NCBI GenBank assembly: GCA_015493625.1
Contig: WGCT01000234.1
Coordinates: 1-16,880, forward strand
Origin: Draconibacterium sp.
GTDB lineage: Bacteria > Bacteroidota > Bacteroidia > Bacteroidales > Prolixibacteraceae
Direction of reading: 5' to 3'
Length of the DNA stretch: 16,880 bases
Shown here piece after piece: positions 1 to 7,803 of this stretch. The translations under genes and the position numbers were made by a program. Positions within the stretch are counted from its first letter, which is position 1. Every line of letters starts with the position of its first letter. The notes below the pieces were generated by a model. The model worked only from the letters and a program-made list of their open reading frames with translations. It was not told the DNA's origin and ran no database searches.

Positions 1-1
1 G

Positions 2-1720
2 ATTGTTTTCAGAAAACCCGATTTAATTCTTACCCACGACAATACTTCGAGTATTGAGACGATTTTCAAAAAAATGGGGGGAGAAAAGGTTGCCGATTTG
101 AACCAGTTGTTTGTGGTACTCGACCACAATGCCCCGCCAACAAATGCAAATTTGTCGAATAAATACCAGACCATCCGAAGTTTTGTGAAGGAGCAGGGTG
201 TTGAGAAATTTCATGATGTGGGCAATGGAATTTGCCATCAGATAATGACAAATTATGCGCGCCCCGGAATGATAATTACCGGGAGCGACAGCCACACTTG
301 CACCGCCGGCGCATTTAATACGTTGGCAGCAGGAGTCGACAGAACCGAGGCGGCGGGAATTTGGAAAACAGGAGAGACATGGTTTCGGGTGCCGGAATCA
401 ATAAAAATAACGTTTGCCGGCGAGTTGCAAAATCACGTGTCGGCAAAAGATTTGGCACTTTATATTGTTGGCCTTTTGGGTTCTGATGGTGCCAATTATC
501 AATCGGTCGAGTTTCATGGAAAGGGAGTTCGCTCGCTATCGATTGCCGACCGGATGACCATTGCAAATCTCGCCTCCGAGATGGGTGCTAAAAATGCGGT
601 CTTCCCGCCCGACTCGGTTTTGAGCATGTTTTTGGGCGAAGAGGCGAACGGAGTATGGGCCGATGCTGATGCGCACTATTCCTCCGAATTCACCATCAAT
701 TTAAACGAAATTGTTCCGCTGGTAGCTTGTCCGCACAATGTCGATAATGTGAAAACGGTTTCCGAAGCGGGGCCGGTTCCGGTGCAGCAGGCACTTATTG
801 GCACGTGTACCAATGGCAGAATTGAGGATTTGCGGGTTGCTGCCCGGATTTTGAAAGGAAAAAAAATTCAGCCCGGTTTTCAGTTGCTTGTTACTCCGGC
901 ATCGAAAGCGGTCTACCTGAAAGCGATTCGCGAAGGTTTAATTGAAATTCTCGTTCAGGCCGGTGCAAATATTTTGTCGCCTTCGTGTGGCCCGTGTCTC
1001 GGAACAGGGCAGGGCATTCCGGCCGACGGTGTGAATGTGGTCTCCACTGCCAACCGGAATTTTAAGGGGAGAATGGGAAATAAAAATGCCAATATTTATC
1101 TTGCCTCACCTGAAACGGTTGCCTTTTCGGCACTGCACGGGAAACTAATGACACCGTTTGTTGGGCGTGGCAGCAAGTTATTTTTCAGGGAAAAAGAAAA
1201 TAGTGTAATCGGAATTGCAGAAAATGACCTTCGAAAAGAGAAAGGTGTGTGGGATTATTCCGATATTAATAATTTAAACACCGATCAGATGTTTGCTGGA
1301 AACCTCACTTATCAGGTTAGTAGTGCCGAACCGCAAGAGATTGCGCCACACCTGTTTGCAGGGTTCGACAAACTATTTGCCAACCGGGTTTCGCAGGGCG
1401 ATGTGATTGTTTGCGGCGATAATTTTGGATGCGGCAGCTCGCGCGAGCATCCGGCAGTCGGACTCCGGTTTGTGGGAATACGGGCAATAATTGCAAAGTC
1501 GGTTTCCCGGATATTCTTCCGGTCGGCAATAAATCAGGGGTTGCCAATTATTGTGCTGCCCGAAGCCGTTAATTTTTATCAGAAAGGCGATTTGGTGGAG
1601 ATTGATTTTAAAAACGGAGTTGTAAAAGTGAATGGAAAGGAATTTCCTTTTAACCCGTTGCCGGAGAAACTGATGCGTATTTTAGATGCGGGTGGTTTGG
1701 TAAAAAGTTTGGCTGAATGA
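2..1720 (+). CDS. Fused large+small subunit aconitase-superfamily dehydratase (homoaconitase / 3-isopropylmalate isomerase-like), 5'-partial
   Basis: The reading frame is open to the left edge and the first codons already encode family sequence (KPDLILTHDNTS), so the true start lies outside; only a short N-terminus should be missing. The protein isomerises a hydroxy-tricarboxylate or isopropylmalate-type substrate through a dehydration/rehydration on a [4Fe-4S] cluster, in the cytoplasm. Visible motifs are GSDSHTCTAGA (bases about 281-313), LIGTCTNGR with cluster Cys at 806-808, and SPSCGPCLG with two Cys at 986-988 and 995-997. After a linker near base 1190 comes the swivel domain with GDNFGCGSSREH (about 1415-1450), normally a separate LeuD-type subunit. 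The body resembles LeuC/HacA more than AcnA or AcnB. The loop where LeuD has YLRL reads NLTYQVSS, so substrate cannot be assigned. Its neighbours are lysine-degradation enzymes. Homoaconitase, isopropylmalate isomerase or a citrate aconitase all remain possible. Confidence 0.85.
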   Translation: MVFRKPDLILTHDNTSSIETIFKKMGGEKVADLNQLFVVLDHNAPPTNANLSNKYQTIRSFVKEQGVEKFHDVGNGICHQIMTNYARPGMIITGSDSHTCTAGAFNTLAAGVDRTEAAGIWKTGETWFRVPESIKITFAGELQNHVSAKDLALYIVGLLGSDGANYQSVEFHGKGVRSLSIADRMTIANLASEMGAKNAVFPPDSVLSMFLGEEANGVWADADAHYSSEFTINLNEIVPLVACPHNVDNVKTVSEAGPVPVQQALIGTCTNGRIEDLRVAARILKGKKIQPGFQLLVTPASKAVYLKAIREGLIEILVQAGANILSPSCGPCLGTGQGIPADGVNVVSTANRNFKGRMGNKNANIYLASPETVAFSALHGKLMTPFVGRGSKLFFREKENSVIGIAENDLRKEKGVWDYSDINNLNTDQMFAGNLTYQVSSAEPQEIAPHLFAGFDKLFANRVSQGDVIVCGDNFGCGSSREHPAVGLRFVGIRAIIAKSVSRIFFRSAINQGLPIIVLPEAVNFYQKGDLVEIDFKNGVVKVNGKEFPFNPLPEKLMRILDAGGLVKSLAE

Positions 1721-1773
1721 GTTTTGAAGTACCAAAAGAATTATTGAATAAATAGCAATTAAACTGAAATAAA

Positions 1774-3321
1774 ATGAATAATAAAATTGAGATGAGAGAA
1801 GTATTAAAAGAGTTGCAAATTGAAGATGTAAACTACGGAATTTGCACAGGAACAGTTTGGCAAGAGACAAACGGAAAATTTATTGAATCGTTTTCGCCTT
1901 CTGATGGCGAGCTAATTGCCGGTGTGAAATTGGGAACTACGGAAGATTACCGTAAAGTGGTGAAAACAGCAAAAGGCGCATTCGAATCGTGGAAAATGGT
2001 GCCTGCACCAAAACGGGGCGAAATTGTTCGTCAGATTGGCCTCGAGTTGCGAAAATACAAAGAACCGCTGGGAAAACTGGTTTCGTACGAAATGGGTAAA
2101 ATCCTTCAGGAAGGTTTGGGTGAAGTGCAGGAGATGATTGATATTTGTGACTTTGCCGTGGGGCAGTCGCGCCAGTTGTATGGTTTTACCATGCACTCCG
2201 AACGCGAAAAACACCGCATGTACGACCAGTATCATCCGTTGGGAATTGTAGGTGTGGTTTCGGCGTTTAATTTTCCGGTGGCCGTTTGGGCATGGAATGC
2301 ATTGATTGCACTTGTTGCCGGCGATGTGGTGATTTGGAAACCCTCGTCGAAAGTGGCTTTGTGTGGCGTTGCAGTTCATAAAATAATTGCAGAGGTAGTA
2401 CAAAGAAATGGTGTTCCCGAGGGCGTGGTAAACCTTGTTGTGGCCGATTCGAAAGGGTTGGGCAACGAGTTTTTCAGCAACAAAGATGTTCCGCTGATTT
2501 CGTTTACCGGCTCAACTTCAATTGGAAAAATGGTGAGTCGTTTGGTGGCCGAACGTTTGGGACGGTCGATTCTTGAACTGGGTGGAAACAATGCAATTAT
2601 TATCACGCCCGATGCTGATATTGAAATGGCACTCAGGGCAGTTGTTTTTGGTGCAGTAGGAACTTGTGGACAGCGATGCACTTCAACCCGCCGAATCATT
2701 GTTCACGACTCAATTTACGATGATTTTAAACAGCGGCTGGTAAATATATATACCAAACTACCCATTGGTCATGCTCTCGACCCGAATACTTTGGTTGGTC
2801 CGCTGGCCGATAAAGATGCTGTACAAAATTTCCTCGATGCAATAGAAAAAGTAAAAGCAGAAGGTGGAAAAATAGTTATTGGTGGCGAAGTTCTCGAAGG
2901 TGAAGGATTTGAATCGGGATGCTTTGTTACACCGTGTATTGCTGAAGTTGAAAACCATTACGAAATTGTTCAGCAGGAAACTTTTGCTCCGCTTTTATTT
3001 ATGATTCGTTACACTGAACTCGATGAGGCAATTGCAATTCATAACGATGTTCCGCAAGGTTTGTCGTCGGCAATATTCTCGACAAATATGCTTGAAACCG
3101 AAACATTTATTTCGCAAAGTGGTTCCGACTGCGGAATTGCCAACATCAACATTGGAACATCGGGAGCTGAAATTGGGGGTGCTTTTGGTGGCGAGAAAGA
3201 GACAGGTGGTGGTCGCGAGTCGGGTTCCGATGCATGGAAAGCGTATATGCGTCGGCAAACAAATACAATCAATTACGGCACAGAATTACCATTGGCACAG
3301 GGAATTGAATTTGATGTATAA
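1774..3321 (+). CDS. Alpha-aminoadipic semialdehyde dehydrogenase (ALDH7/antiquitin family)
   Basis: This 515-aa cytoplasmic NAD(P)-dependent enzyme should oxidise L-2-aminoadipate 6-semialdehyde (in equilibrium with piperideine-6-carboxylate) to L-2-aminoadipate in lysine catabolism. It is strikingly similar along its whole length to remembered human ALDH7A1: PAPKRGEIVRQIG at residues 77-89, VSAFNFPVAV at 162-171, SFTGST at 243-248, LELGGNNA with catalytic Glu268, GQRCT with nucleophile Cys302, and a C-terminal stretch around GSDAWKAYMRR. The length matches the family (about 500-510). Start chosen at 1774; Met7 (1792) is an alternative, and no clear ribosome-binding site separates them. It lies 53 bp after the aconitase-like gene and may be co-transcribed with it. 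The saccharopine dehydrogenase two features downstream makes the product this enzyme uses, which supports the assignment. The bacterial names amaB or pcd have been used for such enzymes. Confidence 0.93.
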   Translation: MNNKIEMREVLKELQIEDVNYGICTGTVWQETNGKFIESFSPSDGELIAGVKLGTTEDYRKVVKTAKGAFESWKMVPAPKRGEIVRQIGLELRKYKEPLGKLVSYEMGKILQEGLGEVQEMIDICDFAVGQSRQLYGFTMHSEREKHRMYDQYHPLGIVGVVSAFNFPVAVWAWNALIALVAGDVVIWKPSSKVALCGVAVHKIIAEVVQRNGVPEGVVNLVVADSKGLGNEFFSNKDVPLISFTGSTSIGKMVSRLVAERLGRSILELGGNNAIIITPDADIEMALRAVVFGAVGTCGQRCTSTRRIIVHDSIYDDFKQRLVNIYTKLPIGHALDPNTLVGPLADKDAVQNFLDAIEKVKAEGGKIVIGGEVLEGEGFESGCFVTPCIAEVENHYEIVQQETFAPLLFMIRYTELDEAIAIHNDVPQGLSSAIFSTNMLETETFISQSGSDCGIANINIGTSGAEIGGAFGGEKETGGGRESGSDAWKAYMRRQTNTINYGTELPLAQGIEFDV

Positions 3322-3355
3322 AAAGTGAGTTTTATAGATTTTTCAAAAATTGGGT

Positions 3356-3462
3356 TTTCCGTCATTCTGAACTTGTTTCAGAATCTTTATTGTTTAGTTG
3401 TTAGTTCGTTAAGATTCTGAGATGAATTCTCCATAGGAGTTCTATGGACAGAATGACGGAAA
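3356..3462. repeat. Palindromic REP/MITE-like intergenic element
   Basis: This element fills most of the 172-bp gap between two metabolic genes. Its outer arms are an exact 14-bp inverted repeat, TTTCCGTCATTCTG (3356-3369) and its complement (3449-3462). Inside are a 9-bp pair CAGAATCTT / AAGATTCTG (3379-3387, 3411-3419), a hairpin ATTCTGAA-CTTGT-TTCAGAAT (3364-3384) and a small hairpin CCATAG-gagtt-CTATGG (3431-3447). It has no coding capacity. The ends resemble the dispersed 'GTCATTCTGA...CAGAATCT' repeats remembered from many Bacteroidota genomes and thought to move by REP-associated (RAYT) or other transposases in trans. Copy number cannot be seen from one window. Confidence 0.75.
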
Positions 3463-3493
3463 TTTTAAACACTTCTTTAATGATGAACAAAGT

Positions 3494-4846
3494 ATGAAAC
3501 ATATTTTAATTTTTGGAGCAGGCAGGTCGTGCAACACGTTAATAAGGTACCTTGCCGCCAACGCAGATAAGTTCGATTGGAAAATAAATATTTTTGATAT
3601 TCAGGAAAGCAAAAATGAGAATTCAGCACGAGTTACCTATTCGGTAATGAATGTAAAAGATGAAACGGCGCGCGATGCTGAAGTGAAAATTGCCGATTTA
3701 GTAATCTCGATGTTGCCGGCACGGTTTCACAAATATGTGGCACAATCGTGTGTAAAGTTTTCAAAAAACCTGTTAACGGCGTCGTACGAAACCGCTGAAT
3801 TAACGGCATTTAGGAGCGACGTTCAGAAAAAGGGACTTTTCTTTTTGAACGAGTGTGGGCTCGACCCGGGGCTCGACCATATGTCGGCCATGAACCTGAT
3901 TGACCGGATAAAAAACGGCGGCCATACTTTACTCGCTTTCGAATCGTTTACCGGTGGGCTGGTTGCTCCCGAATCGGACGACAATCCGTGGAACTATAAA
4001 TTTAGCTGGAACCCTCGGAATGTGGTGGTGGCAGGGCAGGAAGGACCTGCAAAATTCATCCAAAACGGAAAGTATAAATACATTCCATACAACAGGCTGT
4101 TCAGGAGAACCGAGTTAATTGAGATTGATGATTTTGGAAAGTTTGAGGGATACTCCAACCGCGATTCGCTGAAATACATTGAGCAGTACAGTTTGCAGGG
4201 AATACCTACAATTTATCGTGGAACATTGCGTCGCCCGGGATTTTGCCGTGCATGGAATGTTTTTGTGCAGCTCGGGCTGACCGCAGATAACTACTTCCTC
4301 GAAAATGTTGAAAATATGACCTACCGCGATTTTATCAACTCATTCCTCTATTATCATCCCACCGACTCGGTAGAGCTGAAACTGTACCGTGCCATGCACA
4401 TCGATCAGGATTCTGACATCATCCCTAAATTAGTGTGGCTGGGTATTTTCGACGACACTAAAATTGGTTTGAAACGTGCCACGCCGGCACAGGTTCTCGA
4501 ACATATTTTAAAAGAGAAGTGGCAATTGCAGCCCAACGACAGGGACATGGTTGTGATGCGGCATAAATTCATCTATCGCGATGTTGAAACAAAGTTGCCG
4601 ATGAAACTGACCAGCTCGCTGGTGGTTTTGGGCGAAAACAACGAACACACGGCCATGTCGAAAACAGTGGGGTTGCCACTTGCCGTGGCTGCAAAGTTAG
4701 TTTTAACCGAAAAGATAAATTTAAAAGGGATGTTTATTCCCACGCATAAATTAATCTACAAACCGGTGTTGCAGGAGTTGAAACAGCACGGTATAGAATT
4801 CAAAGAAAAATTACATGACGCTGAGGCAGTTGGTTATTCGTTTTAA
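3494..4846 (+). CDS. Saccharopine dehydrogenase, L-glutamate-forming (Lys9-like)
   Basis: This 450-aa enzyme should split saccharopine into L-glutamate and 2-aminoadipate 6-semialdehyde with NAD(P)+ (EC 1.5.1.10 type), the step before the ALDH7 enzyme encoded upstream. The N-terminus is a Rossmann fold (LIFGAGRSCNTLI, residues 5-17). Hallmarks of the Lys9/AASS C-terminal family follow: ISMLP (71-75), LNECGLDPGLDHM (118-130) and GGLVAPESDDNPWNYKFSW (154-172). The length is typical of stand-alone saccharopine reductase; there is no fused lysine-ketoglutarate reductase domain and none is seen nearby. The related carboxynorspermidine synthases lack the GGLxAPE...KFSW block as far as remembered, so saccharopine is preferred. 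The gene follows a palindromic repeat, so it may have its own promoter or read through from the ALDH7 gene. In fungi the same enzyme runs in the biosynthetic direction. Confidence 0.88.
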   Translation: MKHILIFGAGRSCNTLIRYLAANADKFDWKINIFDIQESKNENSARVTYSVMNVKDETARDAEVKIADLVISMLPARFHKYVAQSCVKFSKNLLTASYETAELTAFRSDVQKKGLFFLNECGLDPGLDHMSAMNLIDRIKNGGHTLLAFESFTGGLVAPESDDNPWNYKFSWNPRNVVVAGQEGPAKFIQNGKYKYIPYNRLFRRTELIEIDDFGKFEGYSNRDSLKYIEQYSLQGIPTIYRGTLRRPGFCRAWNVFVQLGLTADNYFLENVENMTYRDFINSFLYYHPTDSVELKLYRAMHIDQDSDIIPKLVWLGIFDDTKIGLKRATPAQVLEHILKEKWQLQPNDRDMVVMRHKFIYRDVETKLPMKLTSSLVVLGENNEHTAMSKTVGLPLAVAAKLVLTEKINLKGMFIPTHKLIYKPVLQELKQHGIEFKEKLHDAEAVGYSF

Positions 4847-4995
4847 CCTTTACAAAAAAGGTCGGGAAAAACAAGAATAGATAACTAAACGCAGAAAAAG
4901 GGGAAAGAATGATATGCTTTGGGTAAACATCGTGAAAATATTGTTTTTTACCGGAGATTTCAATCAAGTTTTATATTTTTAGTTTTTCAAATCCA

Positions 4996-6288
4996 GTGAA
5001 ACGATTTTTAAATACCATTTCAGCATTTCAGTTTTACCAGTTGGTAAAGTACGCAACGTTAGTTTTAATTGGGGTTGTTTTTACCAAAACCACTTTAACA
5101 CCGAATGCTATTGGTCAGTACGAAACATTTGTTTTTATTGCCGGAGCAGTAAGTTTTTTCTGGTTAAACGGGTTGTTAAAAGCGCTTTTGCCGCTCTCTT
5201 CACAAAAAAGTAAATCGAATATTTTTAGTGCATTTACTGTTATTCAACTGTTTAGTATTGTTGCTGCATTTTTGCTTTTTTTGTTGCACCCGTTTTTTTC
5301 AAAATTCCTGCTTAATGCGAAAGAGATTCCTGAAATATGGCTTTTAATGGCATTTCTTGTGTTTGGTGTTCCGGCAAATTTGGCAGAGTATATTTACCTT
5401 ATTAAAAAGAAAAATCGTTCGCTTTTGGTTTATGCACTGGTTTCGTTTTCAATTCAGTTTATATTGGTTGTTTTACCGCCGGTTTTGGGTTACGGAATAG
5501 AAATGGCACTAAAAGGATTGGTTGCCGCCGCGTTACTTCGTTATTTTTGGGTTTGGATTCTTCTCGTTTCTAATGGCGAACTTCACTTCTCACCGGCTTT
5601 TGTTAAAGAGCACTTAAAACTTGGAGGGCCACTAATTGCCGCTACACTTTTAAGCGGCTCGGCACAATTTGTCGACGGATTTATTGTAACCTCTAAATTT
5701 AACAACGAAGTATTTGCTGTTTTCCGTTACGGAGCCCGCGAACTTCCTCTTGCATTGTTGCTCTCGAACGCACTTAGCAACGCACTACTTTCCGACTTTG
5801 CAAAACCCGAAAACTTGAAAAAAAACCTTCAAAAATTAAAAAGCAGTGTCACCCGGCTCATGCACTTTCTTTTCCCCCTCACCATTGTTTTACTATTAAC
5901 CTCACACATTCTCTTCCCAATTATTTTTAATGCAAAATTTAGCGAGAGTGCAACCATTTTTAACATCTATTTACTGCTTGTAATAAGCCGGTTACTACTG
6001 CCTCAAACCATTTTAAACGGATTAAAAATTACAAACCCGATTATGCTGGCTGCCTTTTTCGAACTCATTATAAATGTAATACTCAGCCTTGTATTAGTAC
6101 AGTTTTTAGGAATTGCAGGAATTGCTTTCGCTACATTTATTGCCTATCTGTTCGAAAAAATTTATCTTGTTACCGTTGTTAAAACGAAACTAAAAATTAA
6201 CCTTTCCGAGTATGTACCGGTAAATAAATATGCAATTTATTCTGTTGGTATACTTGTAATATTTATTTTTGCTGAACTAATTTTATAA
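4996..6288 (+). CDS. Polysaccharide flippase (Wzx/MATE-like membrane protein)
   Basis: This 430-aa integral membrane protein probably flips lipid-linked oligosaccharide units across the inner membrane for O-antigen, capsule or exopolysaccharide. The sequence is dominated by about twelve hydrophobic segments separated by short Lys/Arg-rich loops, for example residues 14-30, 42-60, 82-98, 112-130, 142-160, 168-190, 212-230, 288-310, 322-340, 350-368, 370-388 and 412-428. The opening pattern (KYATLVLIGVVFTKTTLTPNAIGQYETF) is typical of Wzx-like proteins of the polysaccharide-biosynthesis/MOP superfamily. It starts with GTG; no strong ribosome-binding site or convincing promoter was found in the 149 bp upstream. 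It ends 3 bp before the AlkD-like gene, so the two are likely co-transcribed. No glycosyltransferase genes are adjacent, so the substrate is unknown. Confidence 0.82.
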   Translation: MKRFLNTISAFQFYQLVKYATLVLIGVVFTKTTLTPNAIGQYETFVFIAGAVSFFWLNGLLKALLPLSSQKSKSNIFSAFTVIQLFSIVAAFLLFLLHPFFSKFLLNAKEIPEIWLLMAFLVFGVPANLAEYIYLIKKKNRSLLVYALVSFSIQFILVVLPPVLGYGIEMALKGLVAAALLRYFWVWILLVSNGELHFSPAFVKEHLKLGGPLIAATLLSGSAQFVDGFIVTSKFNNEVFAVFRYGARELPLALLLSNALSNALLSDFAKPENLKKNLQKLKSSVTRLMHFLFPLTIVLLLTSHILFPIIFNAKFSESATIFNIYLLLVISRLLLPQTILNGLKITNPIMLAAFFELIINVILSLVLVQFLGIAGIAFATFIAYLFEKIYLVTVVKTKLKINLSEYVPVNKYAIYSVGILVIFIFAELIL

Positions 6289-6291
6289 AAT

Positions 6292-6993
6292 ATGGAGTTT
6301 ATTCTCGACAATTCCGATTCGGAAAACAATTACCAGTTAATAATTTCAAAAATAAAACGCATTCGGAACGGCGACACAGCCGATGCAATGAAACGTACCG
6401 GAATTGTATATAAAATGAATTGGGGTATTGCATTAACTACCCTGCGGCAGATGGCAAGCGAGTACGGCAGCAACCACGTTCTTGCGTTAAAACTCTGGAA
6501 TAAACAGTGGCGCGAAACAATGATTCTTGCAACACTGCTCGACGAACCTGCAAAAGTAACCGAAGAACAGATGGATTTCTGGACAAAAAGTTTCGAAAAT
6601 ACCGAAATTGCAGAACAAGCGTCGGCCAACCTTTGGGTAAAAAGTAAATTTGCCTTTGTAAAATCGCTCGAGTGGTGCCGCGGCAAAAAACATATCGTCC
6701 GTTTTACCGGCATCCATCTTGCCGGCCGGCTTGCCATAACCGACAAAAAAGCCATCGACGAAATGTTCGAACCATTTTTCAACGAGTTTCCAACTCTGGC
6801 AAAAGACCCCAAGTTATACACCGTTCTTTTCCGTACGTTAATCGCCATAGGAACGCGCTCAAAACAGCTCAATACAGCCACAATCGAGCTGGCAAAAACA
6901 CTCCAGTCCGCCACCTCCGAAAACGCTGCAAAATTGGGCAGCGAACTCTTTAACGAACTTTCTGCCGAATACATTCAGGAGCGATTTATCTAA
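6292..6993 (+). CDS. AlkD-superfamily HEAT-repeat protein (DNA alkylation repair-like)
   Basis: This 233-aa, all-helical protein fits the DNA alkylation repair (PF08713-like) family, whose AlkD members wrap DNA with HEAT-like repeats and excise alkylated bases without base flipping. The recognisable core is NHVLALKLWNKQWRETMILA (61-80), then LLDEPAKVTEEQMDFW (82-97). In AlkD-type proteins this is followed by F-D-S-W-D-x-x-D, carrying the Trp and catalytic Asp (W109 and D113 of Bacillus cereus AlkD, from memory). Here it reads FENTEIAEQ (101-109), with Thr for Trp and Glu for Asp. Fold and family are therefore well supported; glycosylase activity is not. It lies 3 bp behind the flippase gene, a pairing with no obvious functional logic. 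A DNA- or protein-binding role is equally possible. Confidence 0.75.
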   Translation: MEFILDNSDSENNYQLIISKIKRIRNGDTADAMKRTGIVYKMNWGIALTTLRQMASEYGSNHVLALKLWNKQWRETMILATLLDEPAKVTEEQMDFWTKSFENTEIAEQASANLWVKSKFAFVKSLEWCRGKKHIVRFTGIHLAGRLAITDKKAIDEMFEPFFNEFPTLAKDPKLYTVLFRTLIAIGTRSKQLNTATIELAKTLQSATSENAAKLGSELFNELSAEYIQERFI

Positions 6994-7022
6994 AACACAC
7001 TCTCTTTTTTTATGCTGGCGGC

Positions 7023-7164
7023 CGGGCTTTCCATAAGTAGTAGCCTTGTCGCCACTCCGGTATTTGTAGGCAATCCGTGTGCTTCCTTCGGTCGCAGCCG
7101 TTTGCCAACAACTACTCGGGTGCGCATTCGGCAAGCTACTTATTCCAATCCCTGCTAGAGCCCG
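7023..7164. repeat. Structured, GC-richer intergenic element between convergent genes
   Basis: This 142-bp stretch is clearly richer in G+C than its surroundings and has no plausible gene. It begins CGGGCTTTCC and ends CCAATCCCTGCTAGAGCCCG. CGGGCT (7023-7028) pairs with AGCCCG (7159-7164), and ATAAGTAG (7033-7040) with CTACTTAT (7136-7143), leaving a roughly 95-nt interior that could fold further (GGCAA near 7068-7072 with TTGCC near 7102-7106). From memory, Bacteroidota intergenic regions often carry elements with similar ends (GGCTTTCC...CAATCCCT), so this is probably a dispersed repeat; copy number was not checked. It lies 29 bp after the AlkD-like gene and 93 bp before the end of the opposing gene and could help end transcription from both sides. 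Bases 7165-7257 hold nothing recognised. Confidence 0.55.
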
Positions 7165-7257
7165 TTGTTAAATTAAATGATTTATTTTTTGTGCCACTCG
7201 CAAACAGGCAACTCTTTTCCTATCCTTTCAAGAAAAACCGGATGTAGGTATGCAAAA

Positions 7258-7800
7258 TTACTTTACCAGTTTCGAAATGGCCCGGAATTCAGGTGCTGCC
7301 GACGAGCGGGTAAGTTCAAACAGAATCGATTCGTACGATGTCATTAAAATACTTTCGTGCCTGAAACGCTCTTTTGCCAGTTCAATATTCTCTTTTGCCC
7401 GCGACGAAACGCAATCCATTACAATAACCGGATTAAATCCTGCCGCTTTAAAATCAACAGCTGTTTGCAATACACAAACATGCGATTCTATTCCGCAGAT
7501 AATTATATTTTTTGCAGCAGTTTTGTTTAGTTGTTCCAAAACCTCTGGTTCGTCGTAACAACTAAAACTACGTTTTTCAACAAACGCGAAGTTGGGAATT
7601 ATCTCTTTTATTTCGGGCACGGTTTCGCCCAGTCCTTTTGTGTATTGTTGCGTTGTAATTAGTGGCAGGTCTAACGCTGCCAGTCCGCCAATTAATGTTT
7701 TGCAGTTATTTAAAAGTTGCTCTTTTTTGTGCATCACCGGAAACAGTCGCTCCTGAATGTCGATGATTAATCCTGCTGTATTTTCTTTTGTTATTCTCAT
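7258..7800 (-). CDS. Isochorismatase-family cysteine hydrolase
   Basis: This 180-aa cytoplasmic hydrolase belongs to the isochorismatase/nicotinamidase (YcaC-like) superfamily, which cleaves amides or vinyl ethers with an Asp-Lys-Cys triad. The triad is visible: Asp14 in LIIDIQERL, Lys76 in FVEKRSFSC and Cys109 in CGIESHVCVLQTA. A cis-peptide segment, typical of the family, precedes Cys109 (GIESHVC). The length fits the short YcaC-type members. The metal-binding residues typical of nicotinamidases were not recognised, so the substrate is unknown. The start codon lies 3 bp after the phosphomutase stop, so it is almost certainly the last gene of the isomerase-phosphomutase operon. Why a small hydrolase sits there is unclear. 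Confidence 0.88.
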   Translation of the reverse strand: MRITKENTAGLIIDIQERLFPVMHKKEQLLNNCKTLIGGLAALDLPLITTQQYTKGLGETVPEIKEIIPNFAFVEKRSFSCYDEPEVLEQLNKTAAKNIIICGIESHVCVLQTAVDFKAAGFNPVIVMDCVSSRAKENIELAKERFRHESILMTSYESILFELTRSSAAPEFRAISKLVK

Positions 7801-7803
7801 TTT

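Noticed and set aside
1912..2403. 163-codon open frame on the - strand inside the ALDH7 gene
   Set aside because: His/Phe/Asn-rich translation with no family features, fully covered by a strongly conserved dehydrogenase.
4847..4995. Promoter for the flippase gene
   Set aside because: TTTG (4918-4921) and TATATTTT (4972-4979) are present, but their spacing does not fit the Bacteroidota promoter pattern, so no site was called.
6330..6974. Long open frame (214 codons) on the - strand opposite the AlkD-like gene
   Set aside because: Its translation has no recognisable family pattern, and the + strand frame carries clear AlkD-family motifs; it is a complementary-strand shadow.
7250..7558. 102-codon + strand open frame over the isochorismatase-like gene
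   Set aside because: The opposite strand encodes an intact Asp-Lys-Cys hydrolase; this frame has no recognisable motif.
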